Positions 44,411 through 53,520 of a stretch of DNA of 64,000 nt are shown in pieces. Both the position numbers and the translations under genes were made by a program. The notes beneath the pieces were generated by a model that was not told where the DNA came from, ran no database searches, and was given only the letters and a program-made list of their open reading frames with translations. Position 1 is the first letter of the stretch. Each line of letters begins with the position of its first letter. The stretch is from Ostreibacterium oceani (GTDB taxonomy: Bacteria; Pseudomonadota; Gammaproteobacteria; Cardiobacteriales; Ostreibacteriaceae): NCBI RefSeq assembly GCF_009362845.1, contig NZ_WHNW01000004.1, positions 25,113 through 89,112 of the forward strand. The letters are read 5' to 3'.

Positions 44411-45735
44411 TTATTGCTATTTTTCTTGCTTTGTTGGTGCTGCTGATGTTTATGTGGCCAGTGAAGACAGAGACAGGGTTTGACGAAAAAGGTGAAGCCA
44501 TTAAAATTTATCGAGACGAAGTGGCGTTTATCGATAAACAATACCAAACGGGCTTGATTGATGCGCAAGACAAAGCCAAATTACTAGAAGAACTTGACGT
44601 GAAAACTACGTCAGCGATTGCGCGTATAGAGAAAAAGCAATTCGCGCCACGACTGCGCTATACGCCCGTATTTGCCGTGGCATTGGTCATCACGCTGTCG
44701 CTGGCGATTTATTTTGTTTATTTACAAAATAGTCAAATCAAACGCTGGCATGATTTTAAACAGGTGCATCAAGCGCAAGTGACCGAAGGACTGTTTGATG
44801 GTGATGTGATTGCCGCTTTTTTAAACAAAAATCCGTCATTAGCCAGTCATTATTGCTTCACCATGCAGCAGACGCTATTGGCAAATTATCATGCCAACGC
44901 GGATGCGCTGGCAAATTTAGCCAATTGCCATTTGATTGTCGGCTATCCACAGCTCGCAAGGCAAGCTATTTCTCGCGGTTTGGGCGAACAGCCTGAGCAC
45001 GCAGCGCTGAATTTTTTATCAGCAGAAATGGCGTTTGTTGAAAATAATCAATTAAGTAGTGACGATTTAGACCGATTATTTATTACGATTCGGGCAGAAC
45101 CAAAACACAAAGGTGCGCTGCGTTTATTGGGGATTAATAGCCTGAATTTGGGGCAGTATGCGCAGGCACAGTTCTTTTTTGATAATTTGCGCGAGGTTGA
45201 AACAGACCCGCAAATTTTGGCGCTTTTAGACGATATTGACGAGACAATTGCGGCACGCCAAGCAGCAGAAGCGGCGGCTGGCGAGCCCCAACCAGTAACG
45301 CCGCAATCAGCGCCCCAAACGTCGCCGCAAGCAACTAAACAATTACAACCCAATGAGGCATCGCTTCATTTGGCGATAGCGGTTAGCCCCACGTTGATTG
45401 CGTCACAGCCTGAAACGCTGACCTGGCCAAAATCCGTTTTTGTTGTGGTCAAATCCGTTGATGGTGCCTTGATTAATGCCAGTAAATATATCATGCAAGA
45501 TGCCAATCAAGCGCTAGTAGTGACCATTTCAGATGATATGCCACAAGCCATGCAAAGACAATCGCTGGCCGACTTTGAGCAAGTCACGGTGACCGCACGA
45601 GTGAGCCTCGATGATCAACCAATTGCTGCCAGCGGTGATTTAACGAGCGGTGCGATACCGATTCCTGTATTAAAAAACACCGAGGGACCAGCGCGCGCGC
45701 CTTATCGATTGGTTATTGATCGAACGGTGCCGTAA
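44407..45735 (+). CDS. ccmI: Cytochrome c-type biogenesis protein CcmI (CycH)
   Basis: A 442-residue apocytochrome chaperone. Two N-terminal helices (IIAIFLALLVLLMFMW and VFAVALVITLSLAIYFVY) frame a cytoplasmic coiled segment; a periplasmic TPR-like region (about 145-290) and a C-terminal beta domain (LHLAIAVSPTL to YRLVIDRTVP) follow. A Pro/Gln/Ala linker separates the last two. It hands apocytochrome to CcmFH. Confidence 0.9.
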   Translation: MIIAIFLALLVLLMFMWPVKTETGFDEKGEAIKIYRDEVAFIDKQYQTGLIDAQDKAKLLEELDVKTTSAIARIEKKQFAPRLRYTPVFAVALVITLSLAIYFVYLQNSQIKRWHDFKQVHQAQVTEGLFDGDVIAAFLNKNPSLASHYCFTMQQTLLANYHANADALANLANCHLIVGYPQLARQAISRGLGEQPEHAALNFLSAEMAFVENNQLSSDDLDRLFITIRAEPKHKGALRLLGINSLNLGQYAQAQFFFDNLREVETDPQILALLDDIDETIAARQAAEAAAGEPQPVTPQSAPQTSPQATKQLQPNEASLHLAIAVSPTLIASQPETLTWPKSVFVVVKSVDGALINASKYIMQDANQALVVTISDDMPQAMQRQSLADFEQVTVTARVSLDDQPIAASGDLTSGAIPIPVLKNTEGPARAPYRLVIDRTVP

Positions 45736-45741
45736 TAGTCC

Positions 45742-46650
45742 ATGAATACGATAAGCTCAGAAAGGGCATCACCGCACAAGGCGTCATCGGACAAGACGTC
45801 ATCGCACAACCCCCCGCCGATTTGCGAAGTGAGCGAGCTGGCGTTGGTGCGTGGCAATCGGTTGTTGTTTCAAGGCATGAATTTTATCTTATCGCGCGGT
45901 GAAGCGTTGCATATCTGCGGACGAAATGGTAGCGGAAAAACAAGTTTATTTAAAATGATAATGGGGTTATTGCCGCCTAACAAAGGACTCATTCGAATTG
46001 CAGGTCAGTCGCCCCAACAGTTTTTGGCAAACAATCCAGCAAGTATTGCGTATTTAGGGCATCAAACGCCCATTAAGCGTGAGTTTACCGTGGCAGAAAA
46101 TATCCGCTTGAATACCCAACTATTTGCCAATTGGCGACCTAGCCAAACGCAAATTGATGTGGCCTTGGATGCAGTTGGGTTACAATCATTTGCTGATACG
46201 CTAGCGGGTAAGCTTTCTGCGGGTCAGCAGCGACGAATTTTGTTATCTAGATTGTGGTTATCACCACTGGAATCAGCGGCGCAATCCTCATCGCAATCCT
46301 CATCGCAATCACAATCACAATCACAATCACAATCACAATCACAATCACAATCACAATCACAATCACAATCACAATCACAATCACAATCACAATCACAATC
46401 ACAATCACAATCACAATCACAATCACAATCACAATCACAATCACAATCACAAGACATAAAACAACCGCCTCCCCAGCTCTGGCTGCTTGATGAGCCCTTG
46501 GCGGCACTAGATACCAACGGTGTCGATGCATTACTGGCGCAAATTGCACGATTGGCTGCTAGCGGGCATAGTTTTATTCTGACATCTCACCAGTCGATTC
46601 GTTTGGAGTGCGCGTTACAAACGCTCACGATAGGCAAAGCACATAAATGA
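45742..46650 (+). CDS. ccmA: Cytochrome c biogenesis ATPase CcmA with long Ser-Gln repeat insert
   Basis: ABC ATPase that, with CcmB, releases holo-CcmE from CcmC. Walker A is GRNGSGKTS (from residue 60), signature LSAGQQRRILLSRLW (near 157), Walker B LWLLDEPLAALD (Asp250). The 302-residue product is about 95 longer than usual. The N-terminal 25 residues are Ser/His-rich. The main excess is a run of 24 Ser-Gln pairs (residues 190-237) after two QSSS units, placed between signature helix and Walker B strand. The frame is open and motifs intact, so the protein is probably functional with a flexible loop. Length is likely to vary between strains. Confidence 0.92.
   Translation: MNTISSERASPHKASSDKTSSHNPPPICEVSELALVRGNRLLFQGMNFILSRGEALHICGRNGSGKTSLFKMIMGLLPPNKGLIRIAGQSPQQFLANNPASIAYLGHQTPIKREFTVAENIRLNTQLFANWRPSQTQIDVALDAVGLQSFADTLAGKLSAGQQRRILLSRLWLSPLESAAQSSSQSSSQSQSQSQSQSQSQSQSQSQSQSQSQSQSQSQSQSQSQSQSQSQSQSQSQDIKQPPPQLWLLDEPLAALDTNGVDALLAQIARLAASGHSFILTSHQSIRLECALQTLTIGKAHK
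46309..46452. repeat. Hexanucleotide tandem array inside ccmA, 24 perfect copies
   Basis: TCACAA is repeated 24 times without a single mismatch (144 bp). Just before it are two copies of the 12-bp CAATCCTCATCG-type unit (about 46281-46304). Perfect identity points to recent expansion by replication slippage. The unit is a multiple of three, so gain or loss of copies keeps the ccmA frame. Confidence 0.97.
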
Positions 46651-46705
46651 TAACGCCTCTGATGATGATAAAGAACACCGCACTGAGCGCTGGGGATAGT
46701 GCACA

Positions 46706-47374
46706 GTGATAAAGGCACTGCTTTATCGGGAGTGGTTACTTGCGGTGCGAAAGTTGCCCGTATTGTTGCAGCCTGTCAGTTTTTTGTTGATTCTCATTAC
46801 GATTTTCCCGATTGCGGTGGGTGCTGAGACCACGCTATTGCAACAAATTGCACCCGGTGTTATTTGGGTCGGCGTGCTGCTATCGGTATTGCTTTCTAGC
46901 GAACATTTTTACCAAGCCGATTACCAAGACGGTACCATCGCGCAGTGGTATTTGGCAGGTAATGACCGACTATTACTCAGTGTATTGGCTAAACTACTGG
47001 TGCAAAGCGCGTTGCAAATCATCCCCGTGTTATTGCTATTACCGATACTGAGTTTATTTTACACACTGCCTGTGATGACCAGCGTATTGATTGGTTTGAC
47101 CATTCTTTTGGGTGGGCCGTGTTTGGTTTTGTTGGCAATGCTTGGGGCAGCGATTACCGTCGCCGTGCCGCGCGCTGGGCTACTGTTGATTGTGATTATT
47201 TTGCCTTTGTACTTTCCTGTGATTATTTTCGCGATATCGGCGATGCGTCATTATAGCGATGGTTTTAGCCCCGTGTCTGATTTTGCCCTGTTGGGTGCTT
47301 TGTTATTATTTAAGTTAACCCTGATGCCATTTGCCATTGTCGCGGCACTAAAAACCGCACTATCTGAAAGTTAG
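46706..47374 (+). CDS. ccmB: Heme exporter protein B
   Basis: A 222-residue membrane protein with six helices, partner of CcmA. Conserved-looking features are the start ALLYREWLLAVRK, DYQDGTIAQWYLAG and LLGGPCLVLLAMLGAAITV. The start codon is GTG at 46706, 55 bp after ccmA. It closes the operon; ccmAB normally come first, so the order here is rearranged. Confidence 0.92.
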   Translation: MIKALLYREWLLAVRKLPVLLQPVSFLLILITIFPIAVGAETTLLQQIAPGVIWVGVLLSVLLSSEHFYQADYQDGTIAQWYLAGNDRLLLSVLAKLLVQSALQIIPVLLLLPILSLFYTLPVMTSVLIGLTILLGGPCLVLLAMLGAAITVAVPRAGLLLIVIILPLYFPVIIFAISAMRHYSDGFSPVSDFALLGALLLFKLTLMPFAIVAALKTALSES

Positions 47375-47535
47375 ACTGGAATAATCTTATCGTGGTGCGG
47401 AATTAACCTGCGACATGATTTAAAGGGATACGAAATAGGCATCGGACGCATGAATTACCTTGCTATTTAAATGAAACTTCATTACTATGCTTGTTGTTGG
47501 AAAATTAATTAAATTCAATTTTTAAGGGATAGATT

Positions 47536-48456
47536 ATGAAAAAACATATTGCAGTTATATTTTTATCATCGCTATTAACTCAGCTTAGTTTGGCTGCGGA
47601 CTTTTCTTTTCGTGGACAGTTGAGCAACGATGATGAATTTTTGTTATTTAATTTTGCTGTGGATGAAACGAGCGATGTAACGTTAATTACGCATTCTTAT
47701 GCAGGCGGTGTTAATAGTCGCGGGGAAATTATCCCACAAGGCGGTTTCGATCCAATTTTAAGTTTGTTTGATTCAGCAGGTGTTCTAATTGATAATAATG
47801 ATGATGGGTCGTGCAGCGAAGTCCCAGTGGATTCTGTGACAGGAGAATGTTACGACACTTTTTTAACAGCTCGTCTTGACCCAGGTGAGTATACTGTATC
47901 TATCACGCAGTATGATAATTTCCCAAGAGGTGAGAATTTATCTGATGGCTTCCTAGGTGCAAATACAACAGGTTTTGTTGATGTGACAGGAAACACCAGA
48001 ACCAGTTCGTGGGCCTTTGATGTTTTAAATGTAAGATCAGCCAACAACGATACCACTAATTTTGTATCAAATCCGACAGGAGTATGGTACGAACCTGAAA
48101 GGCCAGGTGATGGGTTTAATTTTGTCAAAACTAATGCAGGTTTATTTTTCTATTTCTACGGTTACAAAGCGAGTAATGCTTCTGAACCACTGTGGCTGCT
48201 ATCAGGTGCAGGACCTAAAAATATCAGAAAAGGAACTAGCTATACTATGGATGTGTTTTCATCCTATGCGAATAATGGCGGTAGATTCGGCGCGCCACCT
48301 GTTGCCAGCGATAATGGCATAAGTCCTTGGGGCACCGCGACAGTCACATTTAATGATTGTAACACAGCTCAAGTCACATTGACTGGCACAGATGGAACTG
48401 CTAGCTTTAATTTGGATCGTTTGGCATCTGTAGAAGGGCTGAGATGTTCTGACTAA
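47536..48456 (+). CDS. Secreted protein with DVUA0089-like domain
   Basis: A 306-residue exported protein: Sec signal peptide (MKKHIAVIFLSSLLTQLSLA) and then an N-terminal beta domain with FSFRGQLSNDDEFLLFNF and GGFDPILSLFDSAGVLIDNNDDG, the pattern of the DVUA0089 family (pre-peptidase C-like). The C-terminal third contains GVWYEPERPGDGFNFVK and EPLWLLSG, resembling small extracellular domains found in many proteobacterial surface proteins. Six Cys outside the signal suggest disulfides. No catalytic motif; function unknown. Single gene with its own ribosome site (AAGGGAT). Confidence 0.75.
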   Translation: MKKHIAVIFLSSLLTQLSLAADFSFRGQLSNDDEFLLFNFAVDETSDVTLITHSYAGGVNSRGEIIPQGGFDPILSLFDSAGVLIDNNDDGSCSEVPVDSVTGECYDTFLTARLDPGEYTVSITQYDNFPRGENLSDGFLGANTTGFVDVTGNTRTSSWAFDVLNVRSANNDTTNFVSNPTGVWYEPERPGDGFNFVKTNAGLFFYFYGYKASNASEPLWLLSGAGPKNIRKGTSYTMDVFSSYANNGGRFGAPPVASDNGISPWGTATVTFNDCNTAQVTLTGTDGTASFNLDRLASVEGLRCSD

Positions 48457-48824
48457 GACTAAATAGTTACCGCATAATAAATGCGCTAACTGAAATAGAG
48501 CGTTATTCTGGGTAGAGAGAATTTGTCTATCCAGCATAACATTCTCATTATGTATTAAATCTTAAGCATAAATCATGCGACCTAAAAAATGTGGTCTAAA
48601 AAATAAGTCACTTTTTATCTAAGGAGCAGGCATGCAATCGGCTTAACAGCCCTTCATTATTTCAGGTTTACAATCCTCGCTATTCTCAAATTAGTTGTTA
48701 TAATAGGCTTACCCTGTGCGAGACTAATCGGCATAGCGGCATTTATACGATTTTCAATCTTTTAAATTATTCAATAATCCTTATTCCATTGGTTTTGATT
48801 AGTGTTGCGTGATGCAACGGGCTG
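48457..48824. other. Intergenic region before the RhlE-like gene
   Basis: 368 bp without a gene. It holds the inverted repeat at 48502-48540 and, further on, AT-rich DNA likely to contain the rhlE-like promoter (for example GTTATAATAG near 48697). No RNA gene was recognised. Confidence 0.5.
48502..48540 (+). terminator. Possible hairpin terminator after the secreted protein gene
   Basis: Arms GTTATTCTGGGTAGA (48502-48516) and TCTATCCAGCATAAC (48526-48540) pair with one mismatch and one G-T over 15 bp, with a 9-nt loop. No T run follows on the plus strand, so a role in termination is only likely. Confidence 0.45.
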
Positions 48825-50204
48825 ATGGCGGAAAACCATATGAATTCTACAGTAAATAATACAATCAACAATACAAGTAATAACGCAAACAATAATGCAA
48901 ACAATAATGCCCCTTCAGCGCCCACAGTCCAATTTGCTGATTTAGGCCTGGCAGCGCCAATTTTACGCGCGATCAAGGACACAGGTTATGACACACCGAC
49001 ACCGATTCAGACCAAAGCCATTCCATTGGTATTAAACGGTGGCGATTTGCTTGCTGGGGCGCAGACAGGGACGGGCAAGACGGCGGGCTTTACCTTGCCC
49101 ATTTTGCAACGCCTAACTCAAACGCGCCCGACTAACATTCGCGCTGGGCGACCGCGTTGCCTGATGCTCACACCGACACGCGAGTTAGCCGCACAAATCA
49201 AAGAATCAGTCGATACCTATAGCAAATACCTTGAATTACGGTCAATGGTCGTGTTTGGTGGCGTTAATATTAACCCACAGATTAACCAGTTACAACGCCC
49301 AATTGATATCTTGGTCGCGACGCCAGGACGCTTGTTGGATTTACACCAACAGGGCGAAGTCGATTTATTAGGTATTGAAATTTTGGTTTTGGATGAGGCT
49401 GATCGCATGCTCGATATGGGCTTTATCCACGATATTAAAAAAATCCTCGCGTTGCTACCTAAATCGCGGCAAAATTTGCTCTTTTCGGCGACATTTTCAA
49501 ACGAGATTAAAAAACTCGCTGATCGGTTGTTGAATCAGCCTGATTTTATCGAAGTCGCTAGACGTAATACCGCGTCTGAAATGGTCGAGCAATCGGTGTA
49601 TCGCGTGCGGCAAGGACACAAGCGTGATGTCTTGAGCCACTTGATTAATCAGCATAATTGGTATCAAGTGCTTGTTTTTACTCGTACCAAACACGGTGCC
49701 AATCGATTGGCAGAAAAACTCGTCAAAGATGGTATTAGCGCGCTAGCCATTCACGGCAACAAAAGCCAAAGCGCACGCACCAAAGCCCTGTCAGAATTTA
49801 AAACAGGCAATACGCGTGTACTCGTTGCGACTGATATTGCCGCGCGGGGGTTGGATATTGACCAACTGCCACAAGTGGTCAATTTTGAGTTACCCAATAT
49901 CCCCGAAGATTACGTGCACCGCATCGGGCGAACAGGCCGTGCAGGCGCTTCGGGTGGGGCAATTTCATTGGTCGATCAGGATGAATTGAAATACTTAAAA
50001 GACATTGAAAAACTCATCAAACGCACGATTCCTACCTTGACGCTTGACGGCTTTATTCCGCCGACAACCATCGAGCCAGAGCCCGATAGACCTGCGCGGC
50101 GAGGCAATCACCGATCTACCGCAACGCATAACGCTAGAAACAAACCCGCCCAAGGGCAACGACGCCCCCAAAGCCAGAGAAAACCCAACGGACAGTCGCG
50201 CTAG
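48825..50204 (+). CDS. rhlE: DEAD-box RNA helicase, RhlE type
   Basis: A 459-residue ATP-dependent RNA helicase. Q motif with [14 protein letters not shown] and TPTPIQ, motif [11 protein letters not shown], Ia [40 protein letters not shown] and [12 protein letters not shown] are all present. The N terminus has an Asn-rich stretch ([15 protein letters not shown]) from 12-bp repeats at 48879-48914; the C terminus is basic. Start at 48825 or at the ATG at 48840. Likely roles are ribosome assembly and RNA turnover. Confidence 0.92.
   Translation: MAENHMNSTVNNTINNTSNNANNNANNNAPSAPTVQFADLGLAAPILRAIKDTGYDTPTPIQTKAIPLVLNGGDLLAGAQTGTGKTAGFTLPILQRLTQTRPTNIRAGRPRCLMLTPTRELAAQIKESVDTYSKYLELRSMVVFGGVNINPQINQLQRPIDILVATPGRLLDLHQQGEVDLLGIEILVLDEADRMLDMGFIHDIKKILALLPKSRQNLLFSATFSNEIKKLADRLLNQPDFIEVARRNTASEMVEQSVYRVRQGHKRDVLSHLINQHNWYQVLVFTRTKHGANRLAEKLVKDGISALAIHGNKSQSARTKALSEFKTGNTRVLVATDIAARGLDIDQLPQVVNFELPNIPEDYVHRIGRTGRAGASGGAISLVDQDELKYLKDIEKLIKRTIPTLTLDGFIPPTTIEPEPDRPARRGNHRSTATHNARNKPAQGQRRPQSQRKPNGQSR
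48879..48914. repeat. 12-bp tandem repeat in rhlE N terminus, about 3 units
   Basis: AATAACGCAAAC, AATAATGCAAAC and the start of a third unit (AATAATGCC), encoding the Asn-rich leader of the helicase. Confidence 0.75.
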
Positions 50205-50384
50205 TGGCGTAATACATCACGGCAATACATCGCGCATAAATTGCAATAAACTGCATATAAATTGCGATTTAATCAGCATCTAATCACCGCCTAATCAATA
50301 GCAGAATGCAATAGCAGAATGGGTGGTGGTTATTTTTAAAATCTTACATCTGAAGCCTTAAGAAGGCGAATTTTAGTCGATATT

Positions 50385-50615
50385 TTGCCATTGTGGCCAT
50401 ATGAGGCGATACAGCCACTTAGAAATAATTTGACAATGTTAGCTACTCACCCTGATGCACTCAATAACGATATTGAGTGCATTAGATTGATATTAAAGCA
50501 CAAACTAGCTGAAAAAGATTGGGTGGTGCGGTGGATTAGTTTCCGAAAAAATCAAGCAGTCGAACGAGTTGAGCTGTTCAGACAACTTGAGAATTACGCA
50601 ATAAAGCAATCATAG
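50385..50615 (+). CDS. Small hypothetical protein or gene remnant
   Basis: 76 codons from a TTG, ending at 50615. The frame is open from 50340, and the residues before the TTG (LTSEALRRRILVDI) read like protein, yet no ATG or GTG starts them. That suggests a remnant of a larger gene, or an uncommon start. I see no known domain; it is rich in charged residues with WVVRWISFRKNQAVERVELFRQLENYA at its end. Preceding DNA (50205-50339) carries degenerate repeats. Confidence 0.35.
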   Translation: MPLWPYEAIQPLRNNLTMLATHPDALNNDIECIRLILKHKLAEKDWVVRWISFRKNQAVERVELFRQLENYAIKQS

Positions 50616-50699
50616 CAGGAATTTAGCAATGAATTTTTGGATTCTTTTGTATTATCTTGAAATCGCTTAAACTCATAATAAAACATCAACGATTAATGT

Positions 50700-51353
50700 A
50701 TGACGAAAACGGAAGCAATCTCTGATGTAAAAAAAATACTGTCTGATTTGGTTTATAATATGACCAGTCACGAGGGCAATCCAATCACATTGTCCGAAGT
50801 AAGAAAATTGCTTGGTGGGGGAGAGATTGACGGGCATGACGTCAGTGATGAACAGCAGGTTTTTCGCATTAAAAACGGCTGGGAAGAAATGATTCGATTG
50901 GTTGAAAATAATCAGTTTCAACCTAACAAAAAAACCATCTGTTACTTGCATAACATTTACGCGAAAGAGGAAGCCTTGACATGGGGCGAATTTCGCACGC
51001 GAATCGTCACGATACGCGGTACAGAACATATGCCGCCTGATGCGGATAGTCTCGATATATTGTTCGATGAAATGATTGATAATTATCACCATGCCATAGA
51101 TAAAGACGATGCCAGCTACGACGTGTTTTTAAGCTGTGCGATGAATCAATATTTTAACGATGGCAATAAACGCGCTGGTCAGTTTTTGATGAACGGTGCG
51201 CGTTTATCGCTTGGTCTGCCCGCGATTACGATTCCCGCTAAACGGAACTCGGAGTACAACCAAAAAATGGTTCAGTTTTATGACTCACAAGACCGCACAG
51301 AAATGAAGACTTTTTTACAGTCTTGTCGGATTAATGCCCCAGTAGTTGACTAA
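50700..51353 (+). CDS. Fic-family protein with altered active site
   Basis: A 217-residue Fic-fold protein. The N terminus shows the class II inhibitory-helix pattern (TSHEGN, residues 22-27) followed by PITLSEVRKLL; the core has LTWGEFRTRIV and the nucleotide loop YFNDGNKRAGQFLMNG. In Fic/Doc enzymes this loop begins with a catalytic His (HPFxxGNGR or HxFxDGNKR); here the aligned residue is Gln150. AMP transfer would be impaired, so it may be inactive, use another chemistry or act by binding. No antitoxin gene is evident beside it. Single gene between unrelated units. Confidence 0.75.
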   Translation: MTKTEAISDVKKILSDLVYNMTSHEGNPITLSEVRKLLGGGEIDGHDVSDEQQVFRIKNGWEEMIRLVENNQFQPNKKTICYLHNIYAKEEALTWGEFRTRIVTIRGTEHMPPDADSLDILFDEMIDNYHHAIDKDDASYDVFLSCAMNQYFNDGNKRAGQFLMNGARLSLGLPAITIPAKRNSEYNQKMVQFYDSQDRTEMKTFLQSCRINAPVVD

Positions 51354-51438
51354 TCAACACCAACGAAAAACACCAACGACAAACAGCACCAGCGATTAAT
51401 CAGCCCCCTCCAAAAAACGGCCGTTAAATATCCTTGAC

Positions 51439-53487
51439 TTAAATATCCTTGACTAGGCGCAGAGCATCATAAATGGCAGCGTGCGTATTACGCGCACTGA
51501 CCGCATCGCCAATTCTAAATAGCTGGAATTGTCCTGCTAAATGGCGAACCAAGGTCTGCGGCTTACCATTTAGCAGGGCATTGACATCGACTGCGCCTTG
51601 GTTTTTTGACAGTGGTTTGAGGTCAAAATACAAATCCGCGAGCGGCAAAGTGCCGTAATTGACGATGATTTGGTCGTAGGTTTTTTCATAGGTGTGGTCG
51701 CTGTAATCTGTGCCAATGGTTGCGCGAAGCTGCCCTTCTTGGTGACGTTCGACGGTAAGCAATCGGCGTGTGACGGTAAAGGTTACGGCTTTGTCTTGTA
51801 AGGCACGCATGTAGGGCGATAAATTCATGGCCATAATATCGGGTGCAAAAGTGCGGTCTGGCGTCATGATTTCTACGGTAGCGCCAGTCTCTGCAATCAT
51901 TTCTGCCGATTGTAGACCTGAGTGGTCACCGCTTTCGTCATAGACGAGGACATTATTGCCCGGTTTTACATCGCCTGACAGGATATCCCACGCCGTGTCA
52001 ACCAGTGATAAATCGCCATGTTGTTCAAATAATTCCGTATTAGGCATGCCGCCTGTGGCAATAATCACCACATCAGGGTTTAGCGCGGTAATATCAGTGG
52101 CTTCTGCCCACGTGTTAAACTGAAAATTCACGCCAAAGGATTCGCATTGTGCCATGCGCCAGTCAATAATCGAGCGCATTTCGCTGCGTCGTGGTGATTG
52201 CGCGGTGAGGCGAATTTGTCCGCCCGGTTCATTCGCTGCTTCAAAGACAGTGACACGATGACCGCGTTCGCCAGCAACTCGTGCCGCCTCTAGCCCTGCA
52301 GGGCCAGCACCGACAATGACAATGTGTTTGCTTTGTTGGGTTTTGGGGATGTCATGCGGCATCGTTAATTCGCGACCTGTGGCGGCATTGTGGATACATA
52401 GGGCTTCACCACCTTGGTAAATGCGGTCTAGGCAAAATGTCGCACCGACACACGGACGAATATCGTCTTCGCGTCCTGCGATGATTTTGCGCACAATATG
52501 TGGATCTGCCATGTGTGCGCGCGTCATGCCTACCATGTCGAGTAATCCCGCAGAAATGGCATGGCGAGCGGTAGCGATATCAGGGATTTTTGCTGCATGA
52601 AACGTTGGCATATTCGTGGTTTGTTTGACACGTCCAGCAAAATCCAAGTGCGGTGCGTTTTTCATGCCCTGCACAGGAATAACGTCTGTCATGGCAGGGT
52701 CGGTATGAATTCGTCCACGAATGACATTTAAAAAATCCACCATGCCACAATCACGAAAACGCTCAGCAATGGCGAGGCCTTCTGTCTCTGTGATGCCGCC
52801 AGGTTGGGTTTCATCGGCGGTGAACCTTACCCCGACAATGAATTCATTGCCGCAACGGCGACGAATTTCGGTCAGCACATCAAAGGTAAACCGCAAACGA
52901 TTGTCTAATGAATCGGCGCCATAGGAACCGTCTAGCCGATTGGTTAGCGGCGACCAAAACTGATCCATTAAATGGCCGTAGGCTTGAATTTCGATACCGT
53001 CCATACCGCCTGCTTGCATGCGTTCTGCGGCACTGGCGTAGTCATCGATAATACGCTCGATGTCCCAGTCTTCGATGAGTTTAGGAAAGGCACGGTGGGC
53101 AGGTTCGCGATGCGGGCCGGGCGATACGGATGGTAGCCAATCGCCTTTGTTCCAGCCCGTGCGGCGACCTAAATGCGTCAGCTGTATCATGACCGCGCAA
53201 TCGTATTCGTGGCACGCGTCGGTGAGTTGCTTTATCCAAGGCACGACTTCGTCTTTGTACGCCAAAATATTGTTAAAAACGGGTGGACTGTCTTTACTGA
53301 CAGCCGCTGAACCTGCGGTCATCGTCATGGCGATGCCTGCTTTGGCACGCTCGGCGTGATAGGCGGCATAACGCGCCTTGGGCATGCCATCTTCGGGATA
53401 AGCGGGTTCATGACTGGTCGTCATGATACGATTTTTTAGCGTGAGGTGCTTGAGTTGATAAGGTTGTAATAATGGATCGTTAGACAT
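51439..53487 (-). CDS. NADH:flavin oxidoreductase, old yellow enzyme family (N-methylproline/dimethylamine dehydrogenase-like)
   Basis: A 682-residue two-part flavoenzyme: FMN-binding barrel (about 1-370) and a C-terminal FAD/NAD domain starting HIVIVGAGPAGLEAARVAGERG. The iron-sulfur region is RPCVGATFCLDRIYQGG followed by ALCIHN: three Cys are in place, while the usual second Cys (CxxC) is Ala. The pattern resembles demethylases of N-methylproline and related amines more than dienoyl-CoA reductase. It is last of an operon with an enolase-superfamily enzyme and an MttB-type methyltransferase, fitting stepwise N-demethylation of a betaine. A 15-bp duplication (51426-51455) includes its stop codon. 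Confidence 0.8.
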   Translation of the reverse strand: MSNDPLLQPYQLKHLTLKNRIMTTSHEPAYPEDGMPKARYAAYHAERAKAGIAMTMTAGSAAVSKDSPPVFNNILAYKDEVVPWIKQLTDACHEYDCAVMIQLTHLGRRTGWNKGDWLPSVSPGPHREPAHRAFPKLIEDWDIERIIDDYASAAERMQAGGMDGIEIQAYGHLMDQFWSPLTNRLDGSYGADSLDNRLRFTFDVLTEIRRRCGNEFIVGVRFTADETQPGGITETEGLAIAERFRDCGMVDFLNVIRGRIHTDPAMTDVIPVQGMKNAPHLDFAGRVKQTTNMPTFHAAKIPDIATARHAISAGLLDMVGMTRAHMADPHIVRKIIAGREDDIRPCVGATFCLDRIYQGGEALCIHNAATGRELTMPHDIPKTQQSKHIVIVGAGPAGLEAARVAGERGHRVTVFEAANEPGGQIRLTAQSPRRSEMRSIIDWRMAQCESFGVNFQFNTWAEATDITALNPDVVIIATGGMPNTELFEQHGDLSLVDTAWDILSGDVKPGNNVLVYDESGDHSGLQSAEMIAETGATVEIMTPDRTFAPDIMAMNLSPYMRALQDKAVTFTVTRRLLTVERHQEGQLRATIGTDYSDHTYEKTYDQIIVNYGTLPLADLYFDLKPLSKNQGAVDVNALLNGKPQTLVRHLAGQFQLFRIGDAVSARNTHAAIYDALRLVKDI

Positions 53488-53520
53488 GAGTTTCTCCTAA
53501 TGCATTATGGCATTATGCGC

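Noticed and set aside
46281-46452. CRISPR-like or phase-variable on/off repeat
   Set aside because: There are no spacers, and a 6-bp unit cannot shift the reading frame, so it is neither a CRISPR array nor a classical on/off switch.
46224-46549. Long open frames on both strands across the ccmA repeat (Ile-Thr, Val-Ile or Cys-Asp runs)
   Set aside because: They arise only because the hexamer contains no stop in any frame; they lack start signals and known domains, while ccmA motifs lie on both sides of the repeat in one frame.
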